Shown: positions 37,306 through 45,533 of the stretch, piece by piece
Layout: each line of letters begins with the position of its first letter
How positions within the stretch are numbered: position 1 is the stretch's first letter
Assembly: GCF_030317145.1 (NCBI RefSeq)
Contig: NZ_JASZYE010000007.1
Location: forward strand, 1-64,000
Source: Variovorax flavidus
Lineage (GTDB): Bacteria; Pseudomonadota; Gammaproteobacteria; Burkholderiales; Burkholderiaceae_C
Length of the DNA: 64,000 bases
Direction: 5' to 3'
Notes under the pieces: model-generated
Database searches by the model: none
Seen by the model: only the letters and a program-made list of their open reading frames with translations
What the model was told of the DNA's origin: nothing
Program-made: the position numbers and the translations under genes

Positions 37306-37379
37306 TCTATCTCTCCTTCACGTTGTCATTCGCCTGGCACCCGCCCCCTCACAGGAGGCCGCGGAGCAGGCCACGCGTG

Positions 37380-37468
37380 GGCACCCGCGGAACCGGCTCC
37401 GCCGGGCCGCCAGGGTGCGCCCCCTTGAGGGGGGGCAGAGCCACACGCAGTGGGCGAGGCTGGGGGTG
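37380..37468. repeat. Intercistronic hairpin repeat, copy 3
   Basis: Lies between the reductase and Rieske alpha genes. The outer stem is GCACCCGCGG...GGGTGC with a CGGCTCCGCCGGG arm, then CCCCCTTGAGGGGGG and GAGCCACACGCAGTGGGCGAGGCTGGGGGT. Several differences from copies 1 and 2 preserve base pairing. Confidence 0.75.
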
Positions 37469-37478
37469 TTCTTCATTT

Positions 37479-38471
37479 CTAGATGTCCAGCACCAGCCGC
37501 TGTCCCTTGATGCGCGAGATGCAGATCTGCATGACGTTGCCCTCGGCCTTCTCGCGCGCGGTCAGCACATAGTCGCGATGGTCGATCTCGCCTTCGAGCA
37601 CCGGCGTCGCGCACACGCCGCATTCGCCACGCTTGCAATCGAACATCGGATCGCAGCCGTGCTCGATCAGGCAGTCGAGGATGCTCTGGTCGGCCGGCAC
37701 CGTGAATCGCTGGCCGGATTGGGCGAGCTCGACCTCGAAGGCGTGGTCGCCCTCCTCCACCACCGGCGTGGTGAAAAGCTCGAAGTGCACGCGGTCATGG
37801 GTCCAGCCGCGCGCCTGGGTCTGGGCGAGTACGGCGTCGAGCATGACCTTGGGTCCGCACACGTAGAGCCGGTCGCCCGCCGGAATGCCATCGAGCAGCG
37901 CGCCGATGTCGAAGGCGCCGCCACGCTCGACATCCGAGTGGACGAGCAGGTCATCGCCCAGCACGGCTTGCAGTTCGGGCAGGAAAGCCATCAGCTCGCG
38001 GCTGCGGCCGGCGTAGTGCATGCGCACCGGCAGGCCTTCGGCGCGGCGGCGCGTTGCCATGCTCGCCAGCGGCGTCACGCCGATGCCGCCGGCCAGCAGC
38101 ACGGTGCCGCCGGGGCCGGTGTGCAGCGGGAAGTCGTTCTTCGGCACTTCGATGGTGACGAGGTCGCCTTCGCGCAGCCGCTTATGCATGAAGCGCGAGC
38201 CGCCGCGGCCTTCATCCTCCTTGCGCACTGCGATGACGTAGTCGGTGGGCGCATCGGTGGCATCGGCCTGCGTGCCGAAGTTGATCAGCGAGTAGTGGCG
38301 CCAGTCCTGCTTGCCGTCCGGCAACTGGACCTGGATGCGGATGTGCGCGCCGGCGGTGTAGCCGGGCAGCACGCCGCCGCCGACTGCGGCCAGCCGGAAG
38401 GTCTTGATCAGCGGATTGAGTTCACGCGCCTCGACGACGCGCATTTGCAGGGTGGCGGGCTGGGCAGACAT
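37479..38471 (-). CDS. Flavin and 2Fe-2S oxygenase reductase
   Basis: A 330-residue reductase of the phthalate dioxygenase reductase type: an N-terminal flavin domain (RHYSLINFGT), a NAD-binding domain (LLAGGIGVTPLASM and YVCGPKVMLDAV) and a C-terminal plant-type 2Fe-2S domain with CKRGECGVC and a distal Cys in MQICISR. It passes electrons from NADH to the Rieske centre. The start MSAQPATLQM is 16 bp after iorB. It is the only such reductase in the locus and probably serves both oxygenase pairs. Confidence 0.93.
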   Translation of the reverse strand: MSAQPATLQMRVVEARELNPLIKTFRLAAVGGGVLPGYTAGAHIRIQVQLPDGKQDWRHYSLINFGTQADATDAPTDYVIAVRKEDEGRGGSRFMHKRLREGDLVTIEVPKNDFPLHTGPGGTVLLAGGIGVTPLASMATRRRAEGLPVRMHYAGRSRELMAFLPELQAVLGDDLLVHSDVERGGAFDIGALLDGIPAGDRLYVCGPKVMLDAVLAQTQARGWTHDRVHFELFTTPVVEEGDHAFEVELAQSGQRFTVPADQSILDCLIEHGCDPMFDCKRGECGVCATPVLEGEIDHRDYVLTAREKAEGNVMQICISRIKGQRLVLDI

Positions 38472-38487
38472 GGGCAGGATTTCCGGA

Positions 38488-39981
38488 TCAGGCGAGCGCG
38501 TGCTGGGCCAGCGCGGCGCGCAGTTTGTGGCCGTGTTCGTCGGCGAGCGCCGCGTCGCGCAGCTCGCGCAGCGTGGCGGGCGCGATGGCCGTGCCGGCGC
38601 GCTGCAAGGCATCCATCACGGTGTCGTAATTGCGCAGGCCGCGCTCGTGGGTGTCGCTGTAGCCCTTGACGAGCCGCTGGCACTGCGCGACTTCGACGGC
38701 GAGCGCAGGGTTGTCCGCGGCGATGTCGGCGATGCGCTTCAGCCACTCCTCGATTCGGCGGTTTTCCTCGGCGTAGCGCAAGGTCGAACGGCGCCAGCGC
38801 TTCATCCCGGCGACGGTACTGAGCATCAGGTAGCCGCGCAGCGAGCTGGTCTGGATCACGCGGCCTTGTTGCGTGAGGCGTTCGACCAGCTTGCGCGGCC
38901 AGGTGGAGTTCATCAGCCAGCGGCCGAAGCCAGCCGGCAGGGTCTCGCAGATTTCCTGCAGGCGCGGGTGCATGTATTCGTTGATGGCGAGCACCTGGCC
39001 GTCCTGCACGCGGGCTTCGCCGCGCACGCGCTCGAAACGCGATGAGCGGGTCTTGAGGGCAGCGACGCGGGCGGTGTCTTCGTAGGACATCCAGAGCGCG
39101 AGATGGCGCGCCGTTTCGCGCAGCAGGCGGCCTTCGTCCTTGCCCGACAAGGCAGCGATGGCGGCCATGCGGTCGAGATAGAGGCCTGCGTAGTCGACGT
39201 CCTGGTAGTCGATCAACTTGCGCACGCCTTCAAGCAGCAGGTAGTGCGCGGTGGACGGAAAGTCGCGCTGTACGCGCTCCACCAACGCGCGCACTGCAGG
39301 GTGGCGCGGTTGCGGTGCCGGGACTTCAGCCACCGGTGCCTCCGGCTCCAGTGCGCCCTGCGCGCGTGCGAAGGCCGCGCCAAAGGCTTTCAGGCTCGGC
39401 TTGACGCCGACCCCGCCGCGCTCGATGGTCGCCTCGAACTGCGCCCGACCGAAAGGCAGGACACCCGCGCCGGCCAGCGCACCAAAGAGCACCGCGCTGA
39501 TCACGCTGCCCGCCGCTTCCGCGGCCTGCGCCATGTCGAAGCGGATGAAGCGCTTCGCTGCGCGCTCGGCATGCGCCAGCAGTTCAGCGCTGTCGACCCG
39601 GCCGTCGCCCATCGCGCTCTTCTCCGCGATCGAATAGACACGGTGGGTCGATGCGATGAAGGTCGTGCGGTCGCGCGTGACGAGACCGCGCTGCACGGCG
39701 CGGCCGGCTTCCATCAGCTCCGATGCGAGCACGACGTCGACATCTCCCGGCAGCGGCATGAGCGCCAGCACGGGCTTCCCGCCATCGGCTTCCGCTTGCG
39801 CCTCGGGATAAAGCTCGACGTAGTAGATCGTGGCGCCGGTGCGCTGGGCGACGCCCGGCACGGAGGTGGTCTGGGCAACGTAGCCGTTGGCCTCGCCCAT
39901 ATCCACGATCCAGTCGGCAAGCACGCCGCCCCCTTCGCCGCCCATGGCAAGGATCGCGATCTTGATAGGTTGTTGTCGCAT
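38488..39981 (-). CDS. iorB: Indolepyruvate ferredoxin oxidoreductase beta-type subunit with C-terminal extension
   Basis: A 497-residue protein whose first ~200 residues are the IorB gamma-type domain of 2-oxoacid:ferredoxin oxidoreductases (IAILAMGGEGGGVLADWIV and the SVPGVAQRTGATIYYVELYP motif). The remaining ~280 residues form a helical, Arg-rich domain not present in classical archaeal IorB (about 200 residues) but seen in longer bacterial members. I use the ATG at 39981 (MRQQPIKIAILAMGG); an in-frame GTG three codons earlier is too close to the iorA stop for a good ribosome site. It works with IorA on an aryl 2-oxoacid; isatinate is inferred. Confidence 0.85.
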   Translation of the reverse strand: MRQQPIKIAILAMGGEGGGVLADWIVDMGEANGYVAQTTSVPGVAQRTGATIYYVELYPEAQAEADGGKPVLALMPLPGDVDVVLASELMEAGRAVQRGLVTRDRTTFIASTHRVYSIAEKSAMGDGRVDSAELLAHAERAAKRFIRFDMAQAAEAAGSVISAVLFGALAGAGVLPFGRAQFEATIERGGVGVKPSLKAFGAAFARAQGALEPEAPVAEVPAPQPRHPAVRALVERVQRDFPSTAHYLLLEGVRKLIDYQDVDYAGLYLDRMAAIAALSGKDEGRLLRETARHLALWMSYEDTARVAALKTRSSRFERVRGEARVQDGQVLAINEYMHPRLQEICETLPAGFGRWLMNSTWPRKLVERLTQQGRVIQTSSLRGYLMLSTVAGMKRWRRSTLRYAEENRRIEEWLKRIADIAADNPALAVEVAQCQRLVKGYSDTHERGLRNYDTVMDALQRAGTAIAPATLRELRDAALADEHGHKLRAALAQHALA

Positions 39982-39993
39982 CGGATTCACTCT

Positions 39994-42177
39994 TCAGAAC
40001 GCATAGACCGCGCGGCGTTTGGCCTCGCCCTTCTGCAGCCAGCCAATCACCCGCATGCGGATGCGTTCGCGCAGCACGTCCCAGCGGCTCGGGTTGCTGA
40101 CGATCTGCGCCTTGTAGAACGAGGGGCACAGCACCGCGGCATGCGAGACCTCGCCGCACACGCCGCAGCCGACGCAACTGTCGAGCACGGTCGCCACCGG
40201 GTCGGTGCGCAGCGGGTCGGGATTGGGCTTGATCGACAGCGAGGGGCAGCCCGAGAGCCGGATGCACGAGTGGTCGCCCGTGCAGGTGTCGGAATCGACA
40301 CCGAACTTCTCGCGCACCATGCGCTTGCCGCTCGCGATGGCGTTGCGCACCATCGGCTTCTCGCGGCGTTGCTTGTTGAGCATGCATTCCGATTGCGCGA
40401 TGAGGACCTTGGGACCCTTCTCCTGCGTGGTCAGCGCCTCCTTGAGCGCATCGCGCATGCCGGCCACGTCATAGGTGCGGCGCATGGTCTTCACCCACTT
40501 GACGCCGACGCCGCGCACCGCGCGCTCGATCTCGTGGCCGGTGCTGCGCGTCGCGTTCAGCGCGTTGGACGAAAGGATGTCCTGGCCACCGGTGGCGGAG
40601 GTGTAGTTGTTGTCGACGACGATGGTGAGGTTGTCGCTGCGGTTGAAGACCGCGTTGGCGACGCCGCTCGTCAGGCCGTTGTGCCAGAAGCCGCCGTCGC
40701 CCATCATCGAGATCGCGCGCTTGCCCGCAGGCGCATTGAGCGCCGCGGCTCCCGCGCCACCCAAGCCGTAGCCCATCGTGGTGTTGCCGATGTTGAACGG
40801 CGGCAGGATCGAGAACAGGTGGCAGCCGATGTCGGCGCTCACGTGGTGCGGGCCGAGTTCGCGCTCCACCAGCTTCATCGCGCTGAAGATCGGACGCTCG
40901 GGACAGCCGGTGCAGAAGCCCGGTGGGCGCGCATGCACGCTGTCGCCCAGCGGCTTCGCAGGTTCGGGCGCGGCATCGACGCCGATCTCCGCTACTTCGG
41001 TGAGCGGGATGACCTTGCGCACCACGGCAGGCACCGGCAGCGGCTGGAGCCGGCCGTAGTGCTCGCAGAAGCTGCGCGCACCCTTGAGCAGTTCCGCCGC
41101 CGTGTACTCGCCGGCGACCGGGAGCATGTCCTTGCCATGCAGGGCGGTGGTCGAACCGGCCTGGCGCAGGATGGTCGCGAGGTTCTGCTCGACGAAGTTG
41201 GGCTGGCCCTCCTCCACGATCAGCACGGCGCGCTTGCCTTCGCAGAAGCGCAGCACCTCGCTCTCGATCACGGGGTAGGCGACGTTCATCACGTAGAGCG
41301 GCACCTTGGTGTTGCCGTAGACGTCGGCCAGTTCCAGCCGTTCGAGCGCACGGATCATCGTGTTGTAGCTGCCGCCCTGCACGATGATGCCGATGTCGTC
41401 GGCGTCTTCCGAGAAGAACTCGTTGAGCTGGCGCTCCTCGATGAAGCGCACGGCGGCGGGCCAGCGGTCCTTCACCTTTTCCTGCTCGTGCAGGAAGCTC
41501 GCGGGCGGCAGCACGATGCGGCTGACGTCGCGCTGCGGGCTCTCCAGCGCCTCCTTGATGGTGAACTTCGGGCGGCGGTTGTCGCCCGCGATGAACTGGC
41601 CATGCACGTGGCAGGCGCGGATGCGCAACTGCAGCATCACCGGCGTGCGGCTGGCCTCGGAAAGATCGAAGCCCTGCTTGACCGCATCGACGATGCTCGG
41701 CAGGTTCGGGCGCGGATCGAGCAGCCACATCTGCGACTTCATCGCGAAGGCGTGGCTGCGCTCCTGCATGATCGACGAGCCCTCGCCGTAGTCCTCGCCG
41801 ACGATGATGAGCGCGCCGCCGGTCACGCCACCCGAAGCAAGGTTGGCGAGTGCATCCGAGGCAACGTTGGTGCCCACGGTGGCCTTGAAGGTCACGGCAC
41901 CGCGCAGCGGGTAGTTGACGGAGGCGGCCAGTGTGGCGGCCGCGGTGGCTTCGCTGGCGCTGTTCTCGAAGCGGATGCCCTGCTCCGCAAGGATGTCCTG
42001 CGCGTCGGCCAGCACGTCCATCAGGTGGGAGATCGGCGCGCCCTGGTAGCCGGCCACGTACGAGACCCCGGATTCGAGCAGCGCCTTGGTGACTGCCAGA
42101 ATGCCTTCACCCCGAAAGACTTCGCCTCCGGAAAGACGGAGCTTCTTGACTTGCTCTATGAACGATCGCTCAGCCAT
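39994..42177 (-). CDS. iorA: Indolepyruvate ferredoxin oxidoreductase alpha-type subunit
   Basis: A 727-residue thiamine-diphosphate enzyme subunit, first gene of the second operon. The N-terminal pyrimidine-binding half starts GEGILAVTKALLESGV. The diphosphate-binding motif GDGGFWHNGLTSG...VVDNNYT lies in the third quarter. The C terminus has ferredoxin-like cysteine clusters (CTGDHSCIRLSGC and CVGCGVCGEVSHAAVLC). Such enzymes oxidatively decarboxylate aryl 2-oxoacids to acyl-CoA. In this locus isatinate would give 2-aminobenzoyl-CoA. Promoter and operator-like site D lie immediately upstream, shared with divergent marR. Confidence 0.9.
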   Translation of the reverse strand: MAERSFIEQVKKLRLSGGEVFRGEGILAVTKALLESGVSYVAGYQGAPISHLMDVLADAQDILAEQGIRFENSASEATAAATLAASVNYPLRGAVTFKATVGTNVASDALANLASGGVTGGALIIVGEDYGEGSSIMQERSHAFAMKSQMWLLDPRPNLPSIVDAVKQGFDLSEASRTPVMLQLRIRACHVHGQFIAGDNRRPKFTIKEALESPQRDVSRIVLPPASFLHEQEKVKDRWPAAVRFIEERQLNEFFSEDADDIGIIVQGGSYNTMIRALERLELADVYGNTKVPLYVMNVAYPVIESEVLRFCEGKRAVLIVEEGQPNFVEQNLATILRQAGSTTALHGKDMLPVAGEYTAAELLKGARSFCEHYGRLQPLPVPAVVRKVIPLTEVAEIGVDAAPEPAKPLGDSVHARPPGFCTGCPERPIFSAMKLVERELGPHHVSADIGCHLFSILPPFNIGNTTMGYGLGGAGAAALNAPAGKRAISMMGDGGFWHNGLTSGVANAVFNRSDNLTIVVDNNYTSATGGQDILSSNALNATRSTGHEIERAVRGVGVKWVKTMRRTYDVAGMRDALKEALTTQEKGPKVLIAQSECMLNKQRREKPMVRNAIASGKRMVREKFGVDSDTCTGDHSCIRLSGCPSLSIKPNPDPLRTDPVATVLDSCVGCGVCGEVSHAAVLCPSFYKAQIVSNPSRWDVLRERIRMRVIGWLQKGEAKRRAVYAF

Positions 42178-42229
42178 GGCGGCCCTTTCTTGTCAGGAAT
42201 CGTGGGGTTCCTTTCGAAACCTCGGCCTC

Positions 42230-42248
42230 TATAATGTTTAGTACTGAA
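42230..42248 (+). promoter_or_regulatory. marR -10 box and candidate operator D
   Basis: TATAAT (42230-42235), a perfect -10 box reading toward marR, is followed one base later by TTTAGTACTGAA (42237-42248), an inverted repeat TTTAG-TA-CTGAA. A transcript for marR would start within the repeat. On the minus strand, TATAGA overlaps the same region as a -10 for iorA, with the repeat between it and a weak -35. One bound repressor could thus control both directions. Confidence 0.7.
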
Positions 42249-42261
42249 TGTATTCACAATC

Positions 42262-42792
42262 ATGAATAACCCTAGACATGCAAGCAGCGTGCCCGCCGAG
42301 GGTCAGGGACCATTCACCGACGAGGAGCCCGTCGGGGCACTCCGCTTCGTCGATGACTACCTGCCGGCGCTCCTGGCGCAGGCGAGCCAACTCATCTCCT
42401 CGGAGTTCCACCAGGTGGCGCGCCAGCACGGGTTTTCAGTTTCGGAATGGCGGGTGATGGCATCGCTGGCGGGCGGCGAGCCGATCAGCATCGGGCAGCT
42501 CGCACAGATCACCGTGACCAAGCAGCCGACGGTGACGCGACTGCTGGACCGGATGGAGGCGCGTGAACAGGTCGAGCGCCTGCCCCACGACAGTGATCGG
42601 CGTGTCACTCTGGTGCGCATCACGCGCAAGGGTGCGAAGGCGGTGGAACACCTGATGGAACTGGCCCGCGAGCACGAGCGGCGCGTGCTCGAACCCTTCG
42701 GGCTCCAGCGCGCGGAAGAACTCAAGAGCACGCTGCGCCACATCATCGAATTGCACGCAGGGGCACCGGCAGAGGCGCCGGACGCGGAGTAA
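42262..42792 (+). CDS. MarR-family regulator (second of two; likely master repressor)
   Basis: A 176-residue MarR regulator. The winged-helix region is about residues 60-115 (SVSEWRVMASLAGGEPISIGQLAQITVTKQPTVTRLLDRMEAREQVERLPHDSDRRVTLV). It is divergent from iorA with the candidate operator overlapping its own promoter, the usual design of an autoregulated MarR switch. MarR regulators of auxin-degradation loci are known to release DNA on binding indoleacetate. Its N-terminal 30 residues are unusually acidic and polar. Gene end is 4 bp from the convergent oxidoreductase gene. Confidence 0.92.
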   Translation: MNNPRHASSVPAEGQGPFTDEEPVGALRFVDDYLPALLAQASQLISSEFHQVARQHGFSVSEWRVMASLAGGEPISIGQLAQITVTKQPTVTRLLDRMEAREQVERLPHDSDRRVTLVRITRKGAKAVEHLMELAREHERRVLEPFGLQRAEELKSTLRHIIELHAGAPAEAPDAE

Positions 42793-42796
42793 GCCG

Positions 42797-43741
42797 TCAG
42801 AGTGACGGCACGAGCACGGCGCGGCCGCGATGGCCGCGTTGGCTGATCCAGTCCATGGCAGTGGCCGCATCGTCGAGCGCGAAGGGCTGCACGTCGAGCT
42901 TGAGGTGGCCATCGGCCAGGCGGGCCAGCAATTCGGGCGCGGCTGCGCGGCCGGCCGCTTCACGACGGAACATGTTGAGGGGCAGCAGGGCGACATCGCG
43001 CTGCAGGAAGTGGGCGATATCCAGAGCGAGTGAATTGCCCGCGGTGTAGCCGACGAGCACGGCGCGGCCGCCCGGGCGCACGCGGGTCAACGCGTCTGCG
43101 AGGATCGGTCCGCCGACGGTGTCGACGAGCAGATCCACGGATACCGGCTCCAATGCGGCCGACAGGTCATCCTGGAGCACAACGACTTTCGCGACCGCGG
43201 GCATTGCGGCAGCCTGCTCAGCGCTGCTCACGAGCACGGTCACCTCGGCGCCGGCATCGATCGCAAGCTGCACCGCCAACGATCCGACCGCACCTGTCGC
43301 GCCCGTTACCAGGACGTTCTCGCCCGCACGGAGATGCGCGATGTCGTGCAGCGCCACCCACGCGGAGGTGCACGGCGAGAAGAAGGCGGAGCCGATCGTT
43401 GCGGGCACCGCATCCGGCAGCACGCCGAGCGCCTCGTCGGGCGCATCGATGAATTCGCACCACGTGCCGTCGAACAGCGTGCCGAGCCCGCTGCCGCGCA
43501 GCCAGACACGCTGGCCTTCGGCATAGGTCTCGCTCGCCACGACCACGCCGGCCGCCTCGACGCCCGGCGTGTACGGAAAGGACGGATGCCTCAGGAAGCT
43601 GCCGCGCCATACGGTGCGATCGATGTGGCCGACCGTGGCCGCCTCCATGCGGACGATCGAACGACCAGGCCGCAGTTGGGGCTCGACGACATCTTCCAGC
43701 ACGGGCGCCGAACTGAAGGCATGCACGCGCACGGCTCTCAT
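42797..43741 (-). CDS. Zinc-independent MDR-family oxidoreductase (quinone reductase-like)
   Basis: A 314-residue medium-chain dehydrogenase/reductase. An N-terminal GroES-like domain (MRAVRVHAFSSAPVLEDVVEP and YTPGVEAAGVVV) is followed by a Rossmann domain with VLVTGATGAVGSLAVQLA. The cysteine set for structural zinc is missing, as in quinone oxidoreductases and enoyl reductases. It overlaps the alpha/beta-hydrolase-fold gene by 4 bp and is the last gene of the first operon. A CoA-ester or ring reduction is possible; the substrate is unknown. Confidence 0.82.
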   Translation of the reverse strand: MRAVRVHAFSSAPVLEDVVEPQLRPGRSIVRMEAATVGHIDRTVWRGSFLRHPSFPYTPGVEAAGVVVASETYAEGQRVWLRGSGLGTLFDGTWCEFIDAPDEALGVLPDAVPATIGSAFFSPCTSAWVALHDIAHLRAGENVLVTGATGAVGSLAVQLAIDAGAEVTVLVSSAEQAAAMPAVAKVVVLQDDLSAALEPVSVDLLVDTVGGPILADALTRVRPGGRAVLVGYTAGNSLALDIAHFLQRDVALLPLNMFRREAAGRAAAPELLARLADGHLKLDVQPFALDDAATAMDWISQRGHRGRAVLVPSL

Positions 43742-44538
43742 GCCAGTGTCTCCAGGAATTCGAGCACTGCTTGCGCAAAGGGGCCGGGCAGCTGGTCGGG
43801 CAAGGGCACCATGCCGCCTTCGATCTCGACGATGCGCGCGTTCGAGAGTTGCTCGCACAGTTCGGCGGCGTGCAGCGAAGCGAACGGGTCGTCGGTGGCA
43901 CGAATGATCAGCGTCGGATGTGCGATGCGATGAATGCGGTCCTCCATCCGATAGGCCGCGACTGCGCGGTGGCCGTCTTCGGGTCCGCCACTCGCCTTCA
44001 AGGCATCGAGCACGAAGGCTTGGAGCAGGTCGGGGCGGTTGGCCGGATAGAAGCCCTGGCGCCGCTGCCACAGGGCGGCAAGATGGGTGCCGTCTTCGCT
44101 GGCTTCGACCTCGTCGATCGGCGGGCGCCCGGCGCGCGCGAGGCGGAAGGCTTCATGGGTGAACGGCGTCGACGACAGCACCAGCCCGCGCACCCGTTCG
44201 GGAAACGCCGCGGCCAGCTCGACCGCGATGACACCGCCGGTGTGATGGCCCACCACGTCGGCGCGCTCGATGCCCAGCGCGTCGAGCAGTTCCCGCGCCA
44301 CTCCGGCCCATTGCTCGATACTCGCCGGCAAGCCGCCTGCCTCGGAATCGCCGAAACCGGCTGTGTCCATCGCGATCGCCCGGTAGTGCGAACCGATCAA
44401 GGGCAGCACCTCGCGGTATTCGACCCAACTGCGCGGCGACTGGTGCAGCAGCATCACGGCCGGCGCATCCGGATCACCGCACTCGGCGTAGTGGACCTGC
44501 CCTGCCGAGAGGTCGGCGAATGCGCGCCGGATCTTCAT
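43738..44538 (-). CDS. Alpha/beta-hydrolase-fold protein with altered catalytic residues
   Basis: A 266-residue alpha/beta-hydrolase. The nucleophile elbow GxSxG reads GHHTG with His99 in place of Ser. The usual late GH motif reads EGGMVPLP, with Met243 in place of the catalytic His; an Asp pair at 216-217 remains. The oxyanion HG motif is HQSP. The normal Ser-His-Asp triad is therefore absent. The fold itself is clear (AIAMDTAGFGDS, LVLSSTPF). It may be a cofactor-free lyase, a non-hydrolytic member or a binding protein. Overlaps with both neighbours are 4 bp, showing tight coupling within the operon. Confidence 0.82.
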   Translation of the reverse strand: MKIRRAFADLSAGQVHYAECGDPDAPAVMLLHQSPRSWVEYREVLPLIGSHYRAIAMDTAGFGDSEAGGLPASIEQWAGVARELLDALGIERADVVGHHTGGVIAVELAAAFPERVRGLVLSSTPFTHEAFRLARAGRPPIDEVEASEDGTHLAALWQRRQGFYPANRPDLLQAFVLDALKASGGPEDGHRAVAAYRMEDRIHRIAHPTLIIRATDDPFASLHAAELCEQLSNARIVEIEGGMVPLPDQLPGPFAQAVLEFLETLA

Positions 44539-45533
44539 TCGCGCGTCGCTTCCGCGGGTGGCTGCCACAGCCCCACATGCTTGAGCATGCCGAGGGTTCG
44601 CGAGAGCACGTCGCGCCGGTACGCCCCGACGTCGCGCCCCTCGTACTCGTAGAAGCCGCTGCCGCTTTTCAGGCCCAGCCGGCCTTCCTCGACCATGCGG
44701 TCCACGATGGCAGGTGCGGTGTAGCGGGCGCGGTCGATGGACGCCGCCATCTCGCGGCTCGCGTGATGGAGGATGTCGCAGCCGCCGAAGTCGATGAACT
44801 CGACCACGCCGAGTGCCGCGAACCGCAGCCCGAGGCCGTAGCGCGTGGCCTTGTCGATCTCTTCCGCTGTGGCAGCGCCCTCCTCGATCATGCGCGCCGC
44901 CTCGTTCATCACCAGCGCCTGCAATCGCGGCACGATGTAGCCCGGCGACGCGCCACAGACAACCGGCAGCTTGCCGATGGCTTCCATCAGGGCCTTGGTG
45001 CGCTCGAGCACCGCGGCATCGGTGCCGGGATGACAGCTGAGCTCGACCACCGGGATCACGTACGCCGGATTGAGCCAGTGCATGTTGAGAAAGCGCTCCG
45101 GCCGATGCACCAGCGCCGCCAGTTGCGTCACGAGGATGCTGCTGGTGGTGGAGGTGAGGATCGCGTCTTCGCGGCAATGCCTGTTGATGTGCTCGAAGGC
45201 CTCGCGCTTGGCTTCGAGCGTCTCGGGGACGCCCTCGAAAACCAGCTCGGCGGCTGCCAGCGCGGCAGGCGCATGGGCTGCGTCGACGATGTCGACACGC
45301 GCAGCAATGGCTCGGACCTGGGCAGCGTCGATCACGCCGAGCTGTGCCAGGCCCGAAAGACTGGCTTCGATTTCCGCCTGGGCCTCGCCTTGCAGCTTCC
45401 GCCATGCCTCGTCGCTGCGCGGACGCAGATCGACCAGCGAGATGCGGTGTCCGGCGTAGGCGAATGCGATCGCGATGCCGCGCCCCATCCGTCCCGCGCC
45501 GACCGCAGCGAAGCGGGGAAGCTCATTCCCCAT
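44535..45533 (-). CDS. 3-hydroxyacyl-CoA dehydrogenase family protein
   Basis: A 332-residue NAD-dependent dehydrogenase. The nucleotide motif is VGAGRMGRGIA near the N terminus. ELVFEGVPETLEAKREAFEHI and TSTTSSILVTQLA follow, and the family His motif appears as NMHWLNPAYVIPVVEL. A second helical dimerisation domain starts around residue 190 (GYIVPRLQALVMNEAARM). It is similar in design to L-gulonate and 3-hydroxybutyryl-CoA dehydrogenases. It overlaps the preceding octopine-dehydrogenase-like gene by 11 bp. The substrate is probably a hydroxy acid or hydroxyacyl-CoA of the pathway. Confidence 0.87.
   Translation of the reverse strand: MGNELPRFAAVGAGRMGRGIAIAFAYAGHRISLVDLRPRSDEAWRKLQGEAQAEIEASLSGLAQLGVIDAAQVRAIAARVDIVDAAHAPAALAAAELVFEGVPETLEAKREAFEHINRHCREDAILTSTTSSILVTQLAALVHRPERFLNMHWLNPAYVIPVVELSCHPGTDAAVLERTKALMEAIGKLPVVCGASPGYIVPRLQALVMNEAARMIEEGAATAEEIDKATRYGLGLRFAALGVVEFIDFGGCDILHHASREMAASIDRARYTAPAIVDRMVEEGRLGLKSGSGFYEYEGRDVGAYRRDVLSRTLGMLKHVGLWQPPAEATRE

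Noticed and set aside
39103-42234. A 1043-codon open frame on the plus strand opposite iorA/iorB
   Set aside because: It is antisense to two clear genes in GC-rich DNA, where long shadow frames are common; its protein is Arg/His/Ala-rich with no recognisable domain.
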